This document shows, one piece after another, positions 1 through 10,494 of a stretch of DNA of 64,000 nucleotides (position 1 is the first letter of the stretch; each line of letters begins with the position of its first letter). A program made the position numbers and the translations under genes. Source of the stretch: Bacteroidales bacterium (GTDB lineage: Bacteria; Bacteroidota; Bacteroidia; Bacteroidales; UBA932); NCBI GenBank assembly GCA_017400135.1, contig JAFPVJ010000009.1, forward strand, positions 62,001-126,000. Direction: 5' to 3'. The notes under the pieces are model-generated. The model saw only the letters and a list, made by a program, of their open reading frames with translations. It was not told where the DNA came from and did no database searches.

Positions 1-71
1 GGAACCGGGTACTCAGTCTATAATGTCTTCTTGTCCCGTTTTCTTGCGAATAACATTCAACACTTGCGGCC

Positions 72-603
72 ATGAGTTATAAGTCTCTATTGTCTTCTGT
101 GTGTCTTATAATCCTCTTTGTGGCATGCAGTGTGCGTGAATCCTGGCCGCCTAAGACAACAGGACCCAATCTTCCTGTCCGTTATTGTGATATCAATAAG
201 GAAGACAAGGACAAAACGATTATCGGTTATGCCTTGGTGGATACCTCAGCCGTGAATTGGTTGGTATCAATCTGTTCAAGAACACGCCTATCACAAAGAT
301 GGTCACTTGTTTGAAGAGGGCGGTCTGAGAAACTTCGCGCGACAATATGTTTTTATGAAAAGCCCTGAGGGAAAGAAGTTCGTTTATGTGAACTTTGTCC
401 TTCTACGTTGGTCCGACCTGGAAGATAAGGAGGCCCCTTTTTATGATCCGAATGACATGGACACTCCTCCGCCACCGCCACCAACCCGCTTTGCACTCAG
501 CCGTTATTGGCTTCGTGTTGATGATGGCGGGGATGGTTTTTGGCGCGCTATGCTGGACCTGGAAGATGGGATAGTAGAGAGGTTATTTATCAATGGACCG
601 TAA
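72..603 (+). pseudogene. Frameshifted lipoprotein of the mobile element
   Basis: The first reading frame starts at 72 with a lipoprotein signal peptide (hydrophobic stretch, then the lipobox FVAC) and stops at 314. The rest is open in another frame, 256-603, ending in a Pro-rich stretch and a conserved-looking tail. Dropping one base near 261 joins the two frames smoothly (VNW then WYQSVQEHAYHKDGHLFEE), giving a protein of about 176 residues. I therefore read it as one gene broken by a single-base insertion, or as a sequence error. No function recognised. It is not clear whether it belongs to the element or to the flanking chromosome. Confidence 0.55.
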
Positions 604-636
604 TCCTGTTTGGCGTAAAAAACATCATTACCTAAA

Positions 637-680
637 AAGCAGAAGAAGGCAACTCACTTTTGAGTCACCTTCTTCTGCTT
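637..680 (+). terminator. Strong hairpin after the frameshifted lipoprotein
   Basis: A 13-bp perfect stem (637-649 with 668-680) encloses a second short stem. It lies 34 bases after the stop at 603. There is no clean U-tract after it on the plus strand, so it may be a terminator or another structured RNA element. Confidence 0.5.
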
Positions 681-1028
681 CGTAGAACAGCACTTGAGAT
701 TATCGAACCGCTTCATCGCTGACTTCAAGAGAATAGTGGCATTCATCAAATGGTGCCGCTACAGGCATATTATAGTGCCAGAACTCGCACCAGATAAACG
801 ATGAAGGGGATAGCTGAAGATGGGGTAGTCATCACCGCTCCCAATCTCCCTCCGTCCAAACAGTTGCGTTCTACCGGTCCTCATTCTATCCGGGTCCTTT
901 CCAGTAAGTATAGCAGGGCTTTACAACTGTTAGACGAAGGGGTTGGAAAGAGTAATCCGGGAAATCACAAGCATCCCTTTACTTTTCCTTCCAATCCTAC
1001 TAATTATAAAGAGAAATACATTGCAATT
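681..1028. other. Intergenic stretch without a convincing gene
   Basis: A plus-strand frame is open from 801, but its first 76 codons show no domain, no start context and a composition unlike a folded protein. The convincing part begins at 1029. This stretch could hold the regulatory or origin region of the element; I see no iterons or other diagnostic repeats. Confidence 0.4.
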
Positions 1029-1232
1029 ATGGAATACAAGAGACAGTACAGAGACCTCCCAGACGAGGTAAGAAAAAAAATCAGCGCCTCAACGAAGGGC
1101 AAAGCGAAAACGTATAGTCATAAAGAACATATCCGTCAGGGCATGCTGAAGTACTGGTCCGGCGTTTCGTACAAGGACCAGAGCCACGAGAATAATGAAG
1201 TCGAACCTCTAAACACCGATGGCGGTATGTAA
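1029..1232 (+). CDS. Small NUMOD3-like DNA-binding protein
   Basis: This predicted 67-residue basic protein carries the segment LPDEVRKKISASTKGK followed by HKEHIRQGMLKYW. That resembles the NUMOD3 nuclease-associated modular motif, a short DNA-binding module usually found in several copies in homing endonucleases. Here the module stands alone, without a nuclease domain. A longer in-frame start exists at 801, but the extra residues look non-coding; the ATG at 1029 has an AT-rich leader. Its 3' end overlaps the next gene by 14 bases, which suggests coupled expression with the Rep-like protein. A regulatory or accessory role in replication of the element is inference. Confidence 0.55.
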   Translation: MEYKRQYRDLPDEVRKKISASTKGKAKTYSHKEHIRQGMLKYWSGVSYKDQSHENNEVEPLNTDGGM

Positions 1233-2073
1233 TCTCGGGACCACCATCATCGACAATCTTGTCATCTGTTTTCTGGCCGCACCGGCACTTCTGGCAGAAC
1301 TCCGGGAATTATATGCTATCAACTATGGTGACTTCCGCCTTTCCCGTGTAGAAGGGCGCTTCCATAGGCATTACTTCAACATAACGACACCCCGAGCCCA
1401 GAAACTCGGCAACTTGTACTTCGACCGCTTCGCCAGTGACGGGAACGAACTCTACCTCTGGATGAAGGTGGAGAATGCCGCCCTATACGACCGAGACCTC
1501 CTCAATGCAGTTAAACTGATTCCAGACCGACTTGGACTACGGTACTATGGCATTTCATCGCTGGACCTTGCCCGGGATTTCGGTTATGATATCGCCTCAC
1601 GAATTCGTAAGATGATGCGCCGGGAGGATATAGCGGTCATCATCAACGGGAAGGAGGTGAAGGACCGGACTGCGATGCTGAAAGGCGTATATCGAACCTG
1701 CGGAATGTCGCTGGCAAAGGATGGGACAAAAGGGCTGACCATCAAGCAGGCGAAGGCGGCAAAGAACAAGCATATGGGAATAACGCTGGACTGCTACGAT
1801 AAGGCAGAGGAAATAGAGAACGCCTCCGGGAAGCAGTATATCAGCGATTTCTACGGGAACAGGAAGCGACTCCGCCGGCTCGAGGTACGGATGAACTGCG
1901 AGCAGATAAAACGGGCATGCTCAAAGACGGGAGTACCCTATGACCTCAACCTGCTCGAGACCCCGGAATCACTGGATGCCCTATACATCTACACGCTCCA
2001 GTCCGTGTTGAGGTTCCGTCACGGTCGCAAGGTTCTGCAGTGGGAATACCTTTTCAAGTGCGGTGTCAGGTAA
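1219..2073 (+). CDS. Replication-initiation-like protein
   Basis: This 284-residue protein begins with a strand-like segment (IIDNLVICF), then has a motif SSLDLARDFGYD near residue 116 and YDKAEEIENASGK followed by RRLEVRMN near residues 193-222. This order of motifs resembles replication initiators of the Rep_trans or filamentous-phage pII/X kind, where an acidic LDL..D motif is followed by a YxK motif and a basic RxEVR strand. I cannot identify the nicking tyrosine with certainty. It overlaps the NUMOD3-like gene and would give the element autonomous or rolling-circle replication. The family assignment is by pattern only; a structure-based search would settle it. Confidence 0.5.
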   Translation: MAVCNLGTTIIDNLVICFLAAPALLAELRELYAINYGDFRLSRVEGRFHRHYFNITTPRAQKLGNLYFDRFASDGNELYLWMKVENAALYDRDLLNAVKLIPDRLGLRYYGISSLDLARDFGYDIASRIRKMMRREDIAVIINGKEVKDRTAMLKGVYRTCGMSLAKDGTKGLTIKQAKAAKNKHMGITLDCYDKAEEIENASGKQYISDFYGNRKRLRRLEVRMNCEQIKRACSKTGVPYDLNLLETPESLDALYIYTLQSVLRFRHGRKVLQWEYLFKCGVR

Positions 2074-2200
2074 TATAACAACATACCCTCCCACTGCATA
2101 TGGTAAGAATGTATCAAAATGAAAATGAGCTATTTTAACATACAGAAACGCCTCCCCGGACTCGAGGAAGCGCTCTACTTTAGCTTTTTGTTATAAGTCG
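2074..2200. other. Intergenic region between converging genes
   Basis: About 127 AT-rich bases between the Rep-like gene and the converging lipoprotein gene. It contains short imperfect inverted repeats around 2148-2172 but no clear terminator and no ORF. Confidence 0.4.
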
Positions 2201-3004
2201 TTACAATGTGTTTAGGGTTTTGCTCTTGTTTTGTTGCATATTCTCGTCATACTGCTTGGAGAGCGACTTGAGCAGTTCTTCAAATACTGGATAACGACTT
2301 TTGCTATAAATCAGAAGCGAATGCTCATAATAGCCAGTGGGTTTTACTCCGGGTTCCATGTGAAAATACTCTGAATTCTTAAAATCCAGAGCAACATTTT
2401 CGTTAGCCCAGGTCCTTATTTCATCGGTAGATGTTGTTGCAGTCACATCATCACCTACCTGAACTCTCGAAGAACTATACTTATAATGCCCCCTACCATT
2501 ACCGTATTTTTCCTTGTAATGGTCAATAACATCAGTTTCTATCTTGTCATTAGGATAGAAAAAGATGGCGACCAAAGTATCATTTAGGAATGCCATGTCG
2601 AACTTGTCAAAATCAAGGTCTCCAATCTTAATTCCACTAAACTGAGGGATTAGTTGTTTAATGCGTCCTTTTGCTTCTTTCTCAATCCATTTCCGCTTAT
2701 CAAATCCGCTTGAGATGTCATCATTCTTCGTTTTCCAGAAGTCATAACCCCAATGACCATTATACAGATTTGTTTCTCTGTCAAAGGAACTGCTACTATT
2801 TTTGAAATCCTTATCGTTGAGGACATTCTTAAAAGTAGTTTTACCAATTATGAACTGACCAATACCCTGTAAGTCAGCACATGCCGTAAATAGTTCTTCA
2901 TCTGTCGGCTCGTATGTTTCGTCAATAGTTTCTGGTTTATCAACCTGAACATTACAAGAGAGGACGGCTAAAACGAGCAATAAAATGGGGTAAAAATGCT
3001 TCAT
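2201..3004 (-). CDS. Hypothetical lipoprotein of the mobile element
   Basis: A 267-residue protein with a signal peptide and lipobox (VLSC, Cys17), so it is expected to be lipid-anchored on the periplasmic or outer face. The mature part is rich in Asp, Lys, Phe and Tyr and shows no domain that I recognise. Its low GC matches the element. It is transcribed against the Rep-like and recombinase genes, with its own -7 box upstream. Such lipoprotein cargo is common on Bacteroidetes elements; its function is unknown. Confidence 0.7.
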   Translation of the reverse strand: MKHFYPILLLVLAVLSCNVQVDKPETIDETYEPTDEELFTACADLQGIGQFIIGKTTFKNVLNDKDFKNSSSSFDRETNLYNGHWGYDFWKTKNDDISSGFDKRKWIEKEAKGRIKQLIPQFSGIKIGDLDFDKFDMAFLNDTLVAIFFYPNDKIETDVIDHYKEKYGNGRGHYKYSSSRVQVGDDVTATTSTDEIRTWANENVALDFKNSEYFHMEPGVKPTGYYEHSLLIYSKSRYPVFEELLKSLSKQYDENMQQNKSKTLNTL

Positions 3005-3028
3005 AATAACGAGTTAGGCGTTGATAAT

Positions 3029-3304
3029 CTATACAAAGGTAGTCTTTTCCTCGGGAAGGACAAGACCTTTCGTTTCGTTTCTCTTTTTTGATGTGACGAT
3101 AATACCCCGTCGAATGATGCACCGGGCGTTACGGAAGGGTTTTTCTTCGCTGATTCCGTAGTTGCGAAGATAGGCGTACGAGACCCCGATGGCATCCTTG
3201 TCCCAATGGTCACAGAGGGCTTTCAAGTTGCCGTAGTAGTAATGGTTGCCGCTGATTTCCAGATGGACGACCATCCTTTCCTGTTTTCCATTTACATTCG
3301 CCAT
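3029..3304 (-). CDS. Small conserved-looking mobile-element protein
   Basis: A 91-residue protein with a two-strand start (VVHLEISGNHYYYGNL), a predicted helical middle (KALCDHWDKDAIGVSYAYLRN) and a basic C-terminus. The layout, an aromatic beta hairpin followed by helices that may form a helix-turn-helix, resembles small accessory proteins seen in Bacteroidetes phages and conjugative elements, but I cannot name a family. It lies just upstream of the lipoprotein gene on the same strand and ends 24 bases before that gene's start, with a second promoter in its 3' end. A regulatory role is only a guess. Confidence 0.6.
   Translation of the reverse strand: MANVNGKQERMVVHLEISGNHYYYGNLKALCDHWDKDAIGVSYAYLRNYGISEEKPFRNARCIIRRGIIVTSKKRNETKGLVLPEEKTTFV
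3034..3041 (-). promoter_or_regulatory. Bacteroidetes -7 box for the lipoprotein gene
   Basis: Minus-strand TACCTTTG fits TAnnTTTG and lies about 30 bases upstream of the lipoprotein start at 3004. Confidence 0.5.
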
Positions 3305-3328
3305 CGTTCCGATATGTTGTAATTGTTA

Positions 3329-3336
3329 CAAAGGTA
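3329..3336 (-). promoter_or_regulatory. Bacteroidetes -7 box for the 91-residue protein
   Basis: Minus-strand TACCTTTG, 24 bases upstream of the start at 3304. Confidence 0.5.
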
Positions 3337-3438
3337 CATATTATAGCCGAAATCTGCAAATGTTAAAAATAATCCCTAAAAAGATTGCATATATTAAATA
3401 ATATCCGTACCTTAGCTATAGATGAAGATAACAGAGAT

Positions 3439-3771
3439 ATGAACACGATGCTTGCAACTACTGACTCAATGACCCTGACCCGGATGGCGGTCATCGGCAA
3501 AAGGACCAACTCCGCCCTGATGGCTGGTGCGAAGGCGATGATGGTGGAGAATGTGAAGAACCAGATGCGGACCGGCGTAGCCCACTTCGTCTATGCGAAG
3601 AAGTCCGGGGAACTCCGTGAGGCATTCGGCACGACTTCCAAGGCACTGGTGGAGCGGTATATCAACGGTAACGGTGTCAGCCGGGAGTACTACGCCACAA
3701 CCGCCTATTTCGATGTCGAGAAGGCGGCGTGGAGGTCTTTTCGGTGGGAGAACATCGTAGCGGTCCTGTAG
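3439..3771 (+). CDS. WYL_2 / SH3 beta-barrel-like protein
   Basis: The predicted protein of 110 residues ends in a small beta-barrel-like domain with the signatures HFVYAKKSGELREAFGTT and YFDVEKAAWRSFRWENI. These match the Sm/SH3-like WYL_2 (formerly DUF2693) family common on Bacteroidetes mobile elements, where the strand pattern KxGxxREAFGT and WRSFxWEN is diagnostic. The family is thought to bind nucleic acid or act as a regulator, but its role is not established. The ATG at 3439 is preferred over an in-frame start at 3385. The stop lies 3 bases before the small recombinase start, so the two are almost certainly one transcript. Confidence 0.7.
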   Translation: MNTMLATTDSMTLTRMAVIGKRTNSALMAGAKAMMVENVKNQMRTGVAHFVYAKKSGELREAFGTTSKALVERYINGNGVSREYYATTAYFDVEKAAWRSFRWENIVAVL

Positions 3772-3774
3772 GTT

Positions 3775-4407
3775 ATGGAGCAGGTAGCAATTCTGGCTCG
3801 GGTGTCCACGCAGCGACAGGACTACGAGCGGCAGGTAATGGAACTGACCGACTACTGCCAGCGGATGCACTGGGCGGTCGTGAAAGTGTTTGCCAACAAG
3901 GTCAGCGGAGCCACCAAAAACGCCGACAGAGAGGAAATCTCCGGGCTGGTGGAGTATGTCAAAGAACATCGCCTAAACCGTGTCGTGTGCCTTTCTATCG
4001 ACCGTCTGGGGCGTAATACCTTGGAGGCGTTAAAGGTCATCAACTACCTCAACGAAAACGGGGTATCGCTCCACATCAAGAACTATAACCTCAACACCCT
4101 CAACGAGGATGGCAAGGTCAATCCGGTCGCCTCGCTTATCTGTACCATCCTGCTCGAGATAGCGTCGATGGAGCGACTGACCATCAAGGAGAGGATGGCA
4201 AGCGGTCGTGACCAATACATCGCAAAATGCCGCCGAGAAGGGGTTAAGATGGGCAGACCGGCGACCTACCGCAAGAGTGACGAGACCTACAGAGACCAAT
4301 ACCAGAAGGAAATCTCCCTGCTCCGGAAAGGCATCTCGCTCCGTAACGTCCAGAAGATAACCGGGACCTCCCTCGGGACACTGCAGAGAGTCAAAAAGTT
4401 CGTGTGA
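3775..4407 (+). CDS. Small serine recombinase (resolvase/invertase)
   Basis: A 210-residue serine recombinase. The N-terminal catalytic domain has ARVSTQRQ with the nucleophile Ser11 and Arg9, and the SIDRLGRN motif near residue 75 with the conserved arginines. A long helix (MERLTIKERMASGRDQYI) leads to a C-terminal helix-turn-helix that binds the crossover site. The length matches resolvases and invertases, not large integrases. On this element it could resolve dimers or invert a segment; no inverted crossover sites are obvious beside it. It is in one operon with the WYL_2-like gene and upstream of the large serine recombinase. Confidence 0.9.
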   Translation: MEQVAILARVSTQRQDYERQVMELTDYCQRMHWAVVKVFANKVSGATKNADREEISGLVEYVKEHRLNRVVCLSIDRLGRNTLEALKVINYLNENGVSLHIKNYNLNTLNEDGKVNPVASLICTILLEIASMERLTIKERMASGRDQYIAKCRREGVKMGRPATYRKSDETYRDQYQKEISLLRKGISLRNVQKITGTSLGTLQRVKKFV

Positions 4408-4568
4408 AACTTCACAGATAAAAATCTTTTTTGTATATCTGCAAATGGAAACGGTTCAGCCCCTCCCATCGGCATTCAACTCGTACTATCGGTCATGGTA
4501 ACGGGGTCGTAAAAGGCAATAACCTTATCTCCATTTCTTGCGGAGACAGAGGACCAATCTCAAGTCAA

Positions 4569-4728
4569 ATGTATTTTAAGAGAGATTTAACCAATGCAAG
4601 AAGAAACCAATTCATTAAACTCGGGATTACGGACGAAGGCGATATGCTCCGTATCCTCAACTATTTCGATGCAATAGCAGAAATCGGCTACAGGTCGTTC
4701 AGGAATAAGCATTCACAATTCGGTTGCC

Positions 4729-4736
<8 letters not shown>
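4569..4736 (+). CDS. Small hypothetical protein upstream of the integrase
   Basis: A 55-residue peptide (MYFKRDLTNARRNQF at the start, a helical middle with ILNYFDAIAEIGYRSF). The frame is open further upstream to 4431, but that part reads like non-coding leader. It overlaps the integrase start by 8 bases, which suggests translational coupling. It could be a recombination directionality factor, since these are small basic proteins encoded beside serine integrases, but there is no motif to prove it. Confidence 0.45.
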
Positions 4737-6374
<1,638 letters not shown>

Positions 6375-6384
6375 ATGTGGATTG

Positions 6385-6392
6385 CAAAGGTA
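6385..6392 (-). promoter_or_regulatory. -7 box of tRNA-fMet
   Basis: Minus-strand TACCTTTG, 10 bases before the tRNA 5' end. Confidence 0.6.
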
Positions 6393-6403
6393 GGGATTTT
6401 TTT

Positions 6404-6411
6404 TATATTTG
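6404..6411 (+). promoter_or_regulatory. -7 box of the aldolase gene
   Basis: TATATTTG ends 4 bases before the ATG at 6416, so the transcript should be leaderless or nearly so. Confidence 0.6.
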
Positions 6412-6415
6412 CAAT

Positions 6416-7183
6416 ATGGAAATCAACAATCTGGAAAAATTCCTCGCCAAGGTGCGGGCCGGACAGTGCCCGCTGGGTGGATGTGTTTCGTTTGCGGATC
6501 CGGCGGTCACGGAGGTGGTGGCGGAAGCCGGATTCGACTTCGTCTTCATCGACGGGGAGCATGGAGAAATCGACCGCAATACGGCTATGCAGCATCTGAT
6601 GGCAGTGCGTGGAACGGACTGCGCGTCGTTCTACAGGGTGCCCGCCTGCGACCATACGGAGATCAAGAAAGTCATCGATTTCGGCCCTGCGGGCATCATC
6701 GTCCCCATGGTAATGAACGCCGAACAGGCGGCTCTGGCCATCGCGGCGATGCGCTATCCGCCCGTGGGCAACCGCGGCTGCGGCTTCCGCCGGGGGCTGC
6801 GCTACGGTGCCGGCGACATGGACGAATATTGGAAAGCCTCGGAACACGATCCGTTGGTCATCCTGCAGATCGAGCACATCGACGCGGTGCGCGACCTGGA
6901 CCACATCCTGGCCCTGCCTGGGCTGGACAGCGTGCTGGTCGGGCCCTACGACCTCTCGGCCTCGATGGGCAAAGCAGGTCAGTGGGACGATCCGGAGGTC
7001 GCGGCTGCCTATGACGAAGTAGCACGCAAGGCCAAAGCGGCCGGCGTGCTGCTGGGCGTATCGCTGGAGGTCGAATATGCCGCCTGGAAGCGGCGGGGCG
7101 TGGATTATATGGCGGTGCGGAGTGACACCGGCGCCATGATCGAAGGCTTCCGCAACTCCATCCGCGCCTTCCGGGAGGCCTAA
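6416..7183 (+). CDS. HpcH/HpaI family aldolase (citrate lyase beta-like)
   Basis: A 255-residue class II pyruvate aldolase-like TIM barrel. Visible signatures are [12 protein letters not shown] (the metal-site region with Glu and His), [27 protein letters not shown] and [12 protein letters not shown], in the family order. Members split or form 2-keto-3-deoxy acids such as 2-keto-3-deoxyrhamnonate or 4-hydroxy-2-oxoheptanedioate with pyruvate as product; the substrate here cannot be read from sequence. I start at the ATG at 6416, directly after the -7 box, and not at the in-frame GTG 6377. Stop codons overlap with the converging hisS in a shared CTAA. No sugar-acid pathway genes are adjacent. 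Confidence 0.85.
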   Translation: MEINNLEKFLAKVRAGQCPLGGCVSFADPAVTEVVAEAGFDFVFIDGEHGEIDRNTAMQHLMAVRGTDCASFYRVPACDHTEIKKVIDFGPAGIIVPMVMNAEQAALAIAAMRYPPVGNRGCGFRRGLRYGAGDMDEYWKASEHDPLVILQIEHIDAVRDLDHILALPGLDSVLVGPYDLSASMGKAGQWDDPEVAAAYDEVARKAKAAGVLLGVSLEVEYAAWKRRGVDYMAVRSDTGAMIEGFRNSIRAFREA

Positions 7184-8589
7184 CTCAGGAAAGCGAGCAT
7201 CCCGGCGATATCGGTGCGAGGGAAACTCCGCTGCTCGCCGGACGCCAGGCACTTGATCTGAATGCATCCGGCCGCCATCTCGTCGGCGCCGTTGATAGAC
7301 AGGAACGGTATCGCCTTCCTGTCCGCGTAATCAAACTGCTTCTTCAGTTTCGCGGCGTCCGGGTACACCTCGACGGCGACTCCCGCATCCCGCAGCGCGC
7401 CCGCCACCTCCAACACATACTGCGTCTCCTCCCGCCCCATGTTGGCGAAAAGCACGCGCGTGGAGGAGCGCAGGCCGGAAGGGAACTTGTCCAGTCCCTT
7501 CAGCACGTCGTAGATACGGTCGGCGCCGAAAGAGATACCCACACCCGACATGTCCGGAAGCCCGAAAATGCCCGTCAGGTTGTCGTAACGGCCGCCGCCG
7601 CAGATGCTGCCGATCTGCCAGTCCAGCGCCTTCACCTCGAAGATGGCGCCGGTGTAATAATTAAGCCCGCGGGCCAGCGAGAGGTCGATCTCGACCGGGC
7701 TGGCGATCTCCGCCGCCTCGATGAAACCGAACAGCTCCTCCAGCTCGTCCAAACCCTTCAGGCCGGTCTCGGACACCAGGCCCGAAACGCTGCCGCCGTT
7801 CATCAGGGCGCGCATGGCGGCAATCTTCTCCGAGGAAGAACCGCTCAGCTGAAGGATGGGCTCGATCACGGCCACCGCCTCGCGCGTCAAGCCATTCTCC
7901 ATCATCTCCGCCTCCACGGCCTCCAGGCCGATCTTGTCCAGCTTGTCGATAGCCACGGTGATGTCCACCACCTTGTCCGGGAATCCGCAGATCTCCGCGA
8001 ATCCGGTCAGCACCTTGCGGTTGTTGATCTTGATCAGGACATTCACATCCAGTTTCCGGAACACCCGGTCCACGATCTGCACCAATTCCAGTTCATTCAG
8101 CTGCGAGCGGCTGCCAATGACGTCCACGTCGCACTGGTAAAACTCGCGGTAGCGGCCCTTCTGGGGGCGGTCCGCCCGCCAGACCGGCTGGATCTGGAAA
8201 CGCTTGAAAGGGAAGGATATTTCGTTCTGGTGCTGGACCACATAACGGGCGAAAGGCACGGTCAGGTCATAGCGGAGCCCCTTTTCACAGACAGCCAGGG
8301 ACAGGGCCTTGCTGTTGTAGGCCTTGTCTCCCTCGGGAAGCCGGTAAGCGTCATAATCAATGCCCGAAAAGGCGTCACCGGAATTCAGGATGCGGAACAG
8401 GAGCTTGTCCCCTTCGTCGCCGTATTTGCCCAGCAAGGTGGAGAGATTCTCCATTGCGGGCGTCTCGATCTGGGCATAGCCGAAGGTCTTGAACACGGAC
8501 TTGATGGTATCGAAGATATAGTTCCTCTCGGCCGTTTCCTGCTGGCCGAAGTCACGGGTCCCCTTGGGAATGGATGGTTTTTGTGCCAT
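7180..8589 (-). CDS. hisS: Histidyl-tRNA synthetase
   Basis: A 469-residue class II synthetase that charges tRNA-His in the cytoplasm. Motif 2 is seen in [21 protein letters not shown], the HisA signature in [15 protein letters not shown], and motif 3 near [15 protein letters not shown]. The C-terminal anticodon-binding domain begins around residue 370. Length fits the somewhat longer Bacteroidetes HisS. It is divergent from sppA with a shared 93-base promoter region and ends against the aldolase gene with overlapping stops. Confidence 0.97.
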   Translation of the reverse strand: MAQKPSIPKGTRDFGQQETAERNYIFDTIKSVFKTFGYAQIETPAMENLSTLLGKYGDEGDKLLFRILNSGDAFSGIDYDAYRLPEGDKAYNSKALSLAVCEKGLRYDLTVPFARYVVQHQNEISFPFKRFQIQPVWRADRPQKGRYREFYQCDVDVIGSRSQLNELELVQIVDRVFRKLDVNVLIKINNRKVLTGFAEICGFPDKVVDITVAIDKLDKIGLEAVEAEMMENGLTREAVAVIEPILQLSGSSSEKIAAMRALMNGGSVSGLVSETGLKGLDELEELFGFIEAAEIASPVEIDLSLARGLNYYTGAIFEVKALDWQIGSICGGGRYDNLTGIFGLPDMSGVGISFGADRIYDVLKGLDKFPSGLRSSTRVLFANMGREETQYVLEVAGALRDAGVAVEVYPDAAKLKKQFDYADRKAIPFLSINGADEMAAGCIQIKCLASGEQRSFPRTDIAGMLAFLS

Positions 8590-8620
8590 GGGCGGATCAA
8601 ATTCAAAAACTGACAGTCTG

Positions 8621-8628
8621 CAAATTTA
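8621..8628 (-). promoter_or_regulatory. -7 box of hisS
   Basis: Minus-strand TAAATTTG, 31 bases upstream of the hisS ATG. Confidence 0.6.
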
Positions 8629-8648
8629 GGATTTTTTACCGATTTTAT

Positions 8649-8656
8649 TAAATTTG
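8649..8656 (+). promoter_or_regulatory. -7 box of sppA
   Basis: TAAATTTG, 26 bases upstream of the ATG at 8683; divergent from the hisS promoter. Confidence 0.6.
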
Positions 8657-8682
8657 CCCTCCGTTATATCACACGCAAGAAA

Positions 8683-10494
8683 ATGAAGGATTTCGTTAAA
8701 ATGGTTCTGGCCGTCATCTGCGGCCTTTTTATCCTCGGCATTATTTGTTTCATCCTTTTCTTCGGTATGATCGGTTCGATGGCGGCCGCCGGCAGCGGCA
8801 CCCCGTCCATCCCCAAGGATGCGGTCCTGAAGATCGACATGGGTGAGATCACGCTGGCCGAGCAGTCTTCGGAAGAGTTTTCCATGCCCACCATGGCATC
8901 CCTGCAGGGCTCCCAGACCGCGACGGTCGGTATCTGGGATGCCGTCCGCGCCATAAACGCCGCTGCGGAAGACAACAATATCAAGTATATCTATCTCCTG
9001 CCGGAGATCACCTCCGCCGGGATGGGACACATCTATGAGTTCCGCACGGCGCTGCAGCATTTCCGCGAGAGCGGGAAACCCATCATCTCCTATATGGACA
9101 ACGTGAGCACGGGTGCCTATTACCTCGCATCCGTTTCGGACAAGGTCTACATGACCTCCCATGATGGCATCACGTCCATGTTCCACGGCATCAGCGGCCA
9201 GATGATCTTCCTCAAGGACATCCTCGACAAACTGGGCGTCAACGTGCAGCTGATCCGCCACGGCAAATACAAGTCCGCCGGAGAGATGTTCGTCCGCAAT
9301 TCCTCCAGCCCCGAAAACATGGAGCAGAACCAGGAGATGATCTCTTCCATCTGGAAGGAGTTCCTGCTCGGAATCTCTACCAGCCGGGCCATCCCCGTCG
9401 AGGAGCTCAATGCCCTGATCGACGGATTGAAGCTCAATTTCCCGCAGGACTTCCTCGATGCGAAGCTCGTGGACGGCCTGCTGACGAAAGAGGAGCTGAA
9501 AGGCAAGCTGGCCGACCTGGCCGTCGTCGACAAGTTCAAGGATGTCAAGATGGTATCCTTCAGCGACTATGTCTCAGCCAAGGCCACAGCCAACGTCAAG
9601 GCGAAGAAGAAGATCGCCGTCGTCTATCTGGACGGTGACATCGTGGACGGGAAGGCCAAGCAGAACATCGCCGGCGACCGTTTTGCCAATGTCCTTGCCA
9701 AGGTGCGGGCCGACTCGACCGTCAAGGCGGTTGTCTTCCGCGTCAATTCTCCAGGCGGCAGCGTCCTGGCCTCCGAGAAGATCCGTGCGGAGGTTGAACT
9801 GCTCAAGGCCGACAAGCCCGTCGTCGCATCCTACGGCAACTATGCCGCTTCCGGCGGCTACTGGATTTCCGCCGGCTGCGACCACATCCTGTCCGATCCG
9901 ACCACGCTGACCGGATCGATCGGGGTGTTTAGCATGATCCCCGACTTCAGCAAGACCATGAAGGACATCGCACACGTCACCTACACCCCTGTCAAGTCCA
10001 ACAAGCATTCCGACATGATGTCCCTGATGCGTCCCCTCGATGCGGATGAGACCGCTTACATGCAAGCTTCCGTCGAGCGCATCTACGACCGCTTCGTCAG
10101 CCTGGTGGCGGAAGGCCGCAACCTGACCTACGACTTCGTGGACGGCGTGGCCCAGGGCCGCGTCTGGACCGGTCGGGACGCCCTTTCCATCCATCTCGTG
10201 GATGAGATCGGCACCCTGGAAGACGCCATCAAATGGGCGGCGGATGCCGTAAGCGAAAGCCTGGAAGAAAGCGAATTGAAGAATTGGAACATCGTCGCAT
10301 ATCCCAAGCCGCAGACGACCATGGAGCAAATGATGGATATGCTGGGCAACAAGCCTTCCGGCGAGGAAATCTTCAGCGGAACGGTCCTGGAACCGGCGGC
10401 GAAAGCCTTGATAAACTGGGTCGATGGCCTTAAGGACGGTCAGCGTTCCGTCATGGTTACGCGTATGCCTTACGAGATCGTCTGGGCTGACTAG
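8683..10494 (+). CDS. sppA: Signal peptide peptidase SppA, 67K type
   Basis: A 603-residue membrane-anchored serine protease that degrades cleaved signal peptides. One N-terminal membrane segment (residues 5-30) is followed by two tandem S49 domains. The catalytic lysine lies in RHGKYKSAGEMFVRN of the first domain and the nucleophilic serine in YAASGGYWIS of the second, as in the double-length E. coli-type enzyme. The second domain also shows VNSPGGSVLASEKI. It stands alone on its strand, with stop overlapping the stop of the converging LacI-family gene. Confidence 0.95.
   Translation: MKDFVKMVLAVICGLFILGIICFILFFGMIGSMAAAGSGTPSIPKDAVLKIDMGEITLAEQSSEEFSMPTMASLQGSQTATVGIWDAVRAINAAAEDNNIKYIYLLPEITSAGMGHIYEFRTALQHFRESGKPIISYMDNVSTGAYYLASVSDKVYMTSHDGITSMFHGISGQMIFLKDILDKLGVNVQLIRHGKYKSAGEMFVRNSSSPENMEQNQEMISSIWKEFLLGISTSRAIPVEELNALIDGLKLNFPQDFLDAKLVDGLLTKEELKGKLADLAVVDKFKDVKMVSFSDYVSAKATANVKAKKKIAVVYLDGDIVDGKAKQNIAGDRFANVLAKVRADSTVKAVVFRVNSPGGSVLASEKIRAEVELLKADKPVVASYGNYAASGGYWISAGCDHILSDPTTLTGSIGVFSMIPDFSKTMKDIAHVTYTPVKSNKHSDMMSLMRPLDADETAYMQASVERIYDRFVSLVAEGRNLTYDFVDGVAQGRVWTGRDALSIHLVDEIGTLEDAIKWAADAVSESLEESELKNWNIVAYPKPQTTMEQMMDMLGNKPSGEEIFSGTVLEPAAKALINWVDGLKDGQRSVMVTRMPYEIVWAD

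Noticed and set aside
801-1028. N-terminal extension of the NUMOD3-like protein
   Set aside because: The residues look non-coding and a better ATG lies at 1029.
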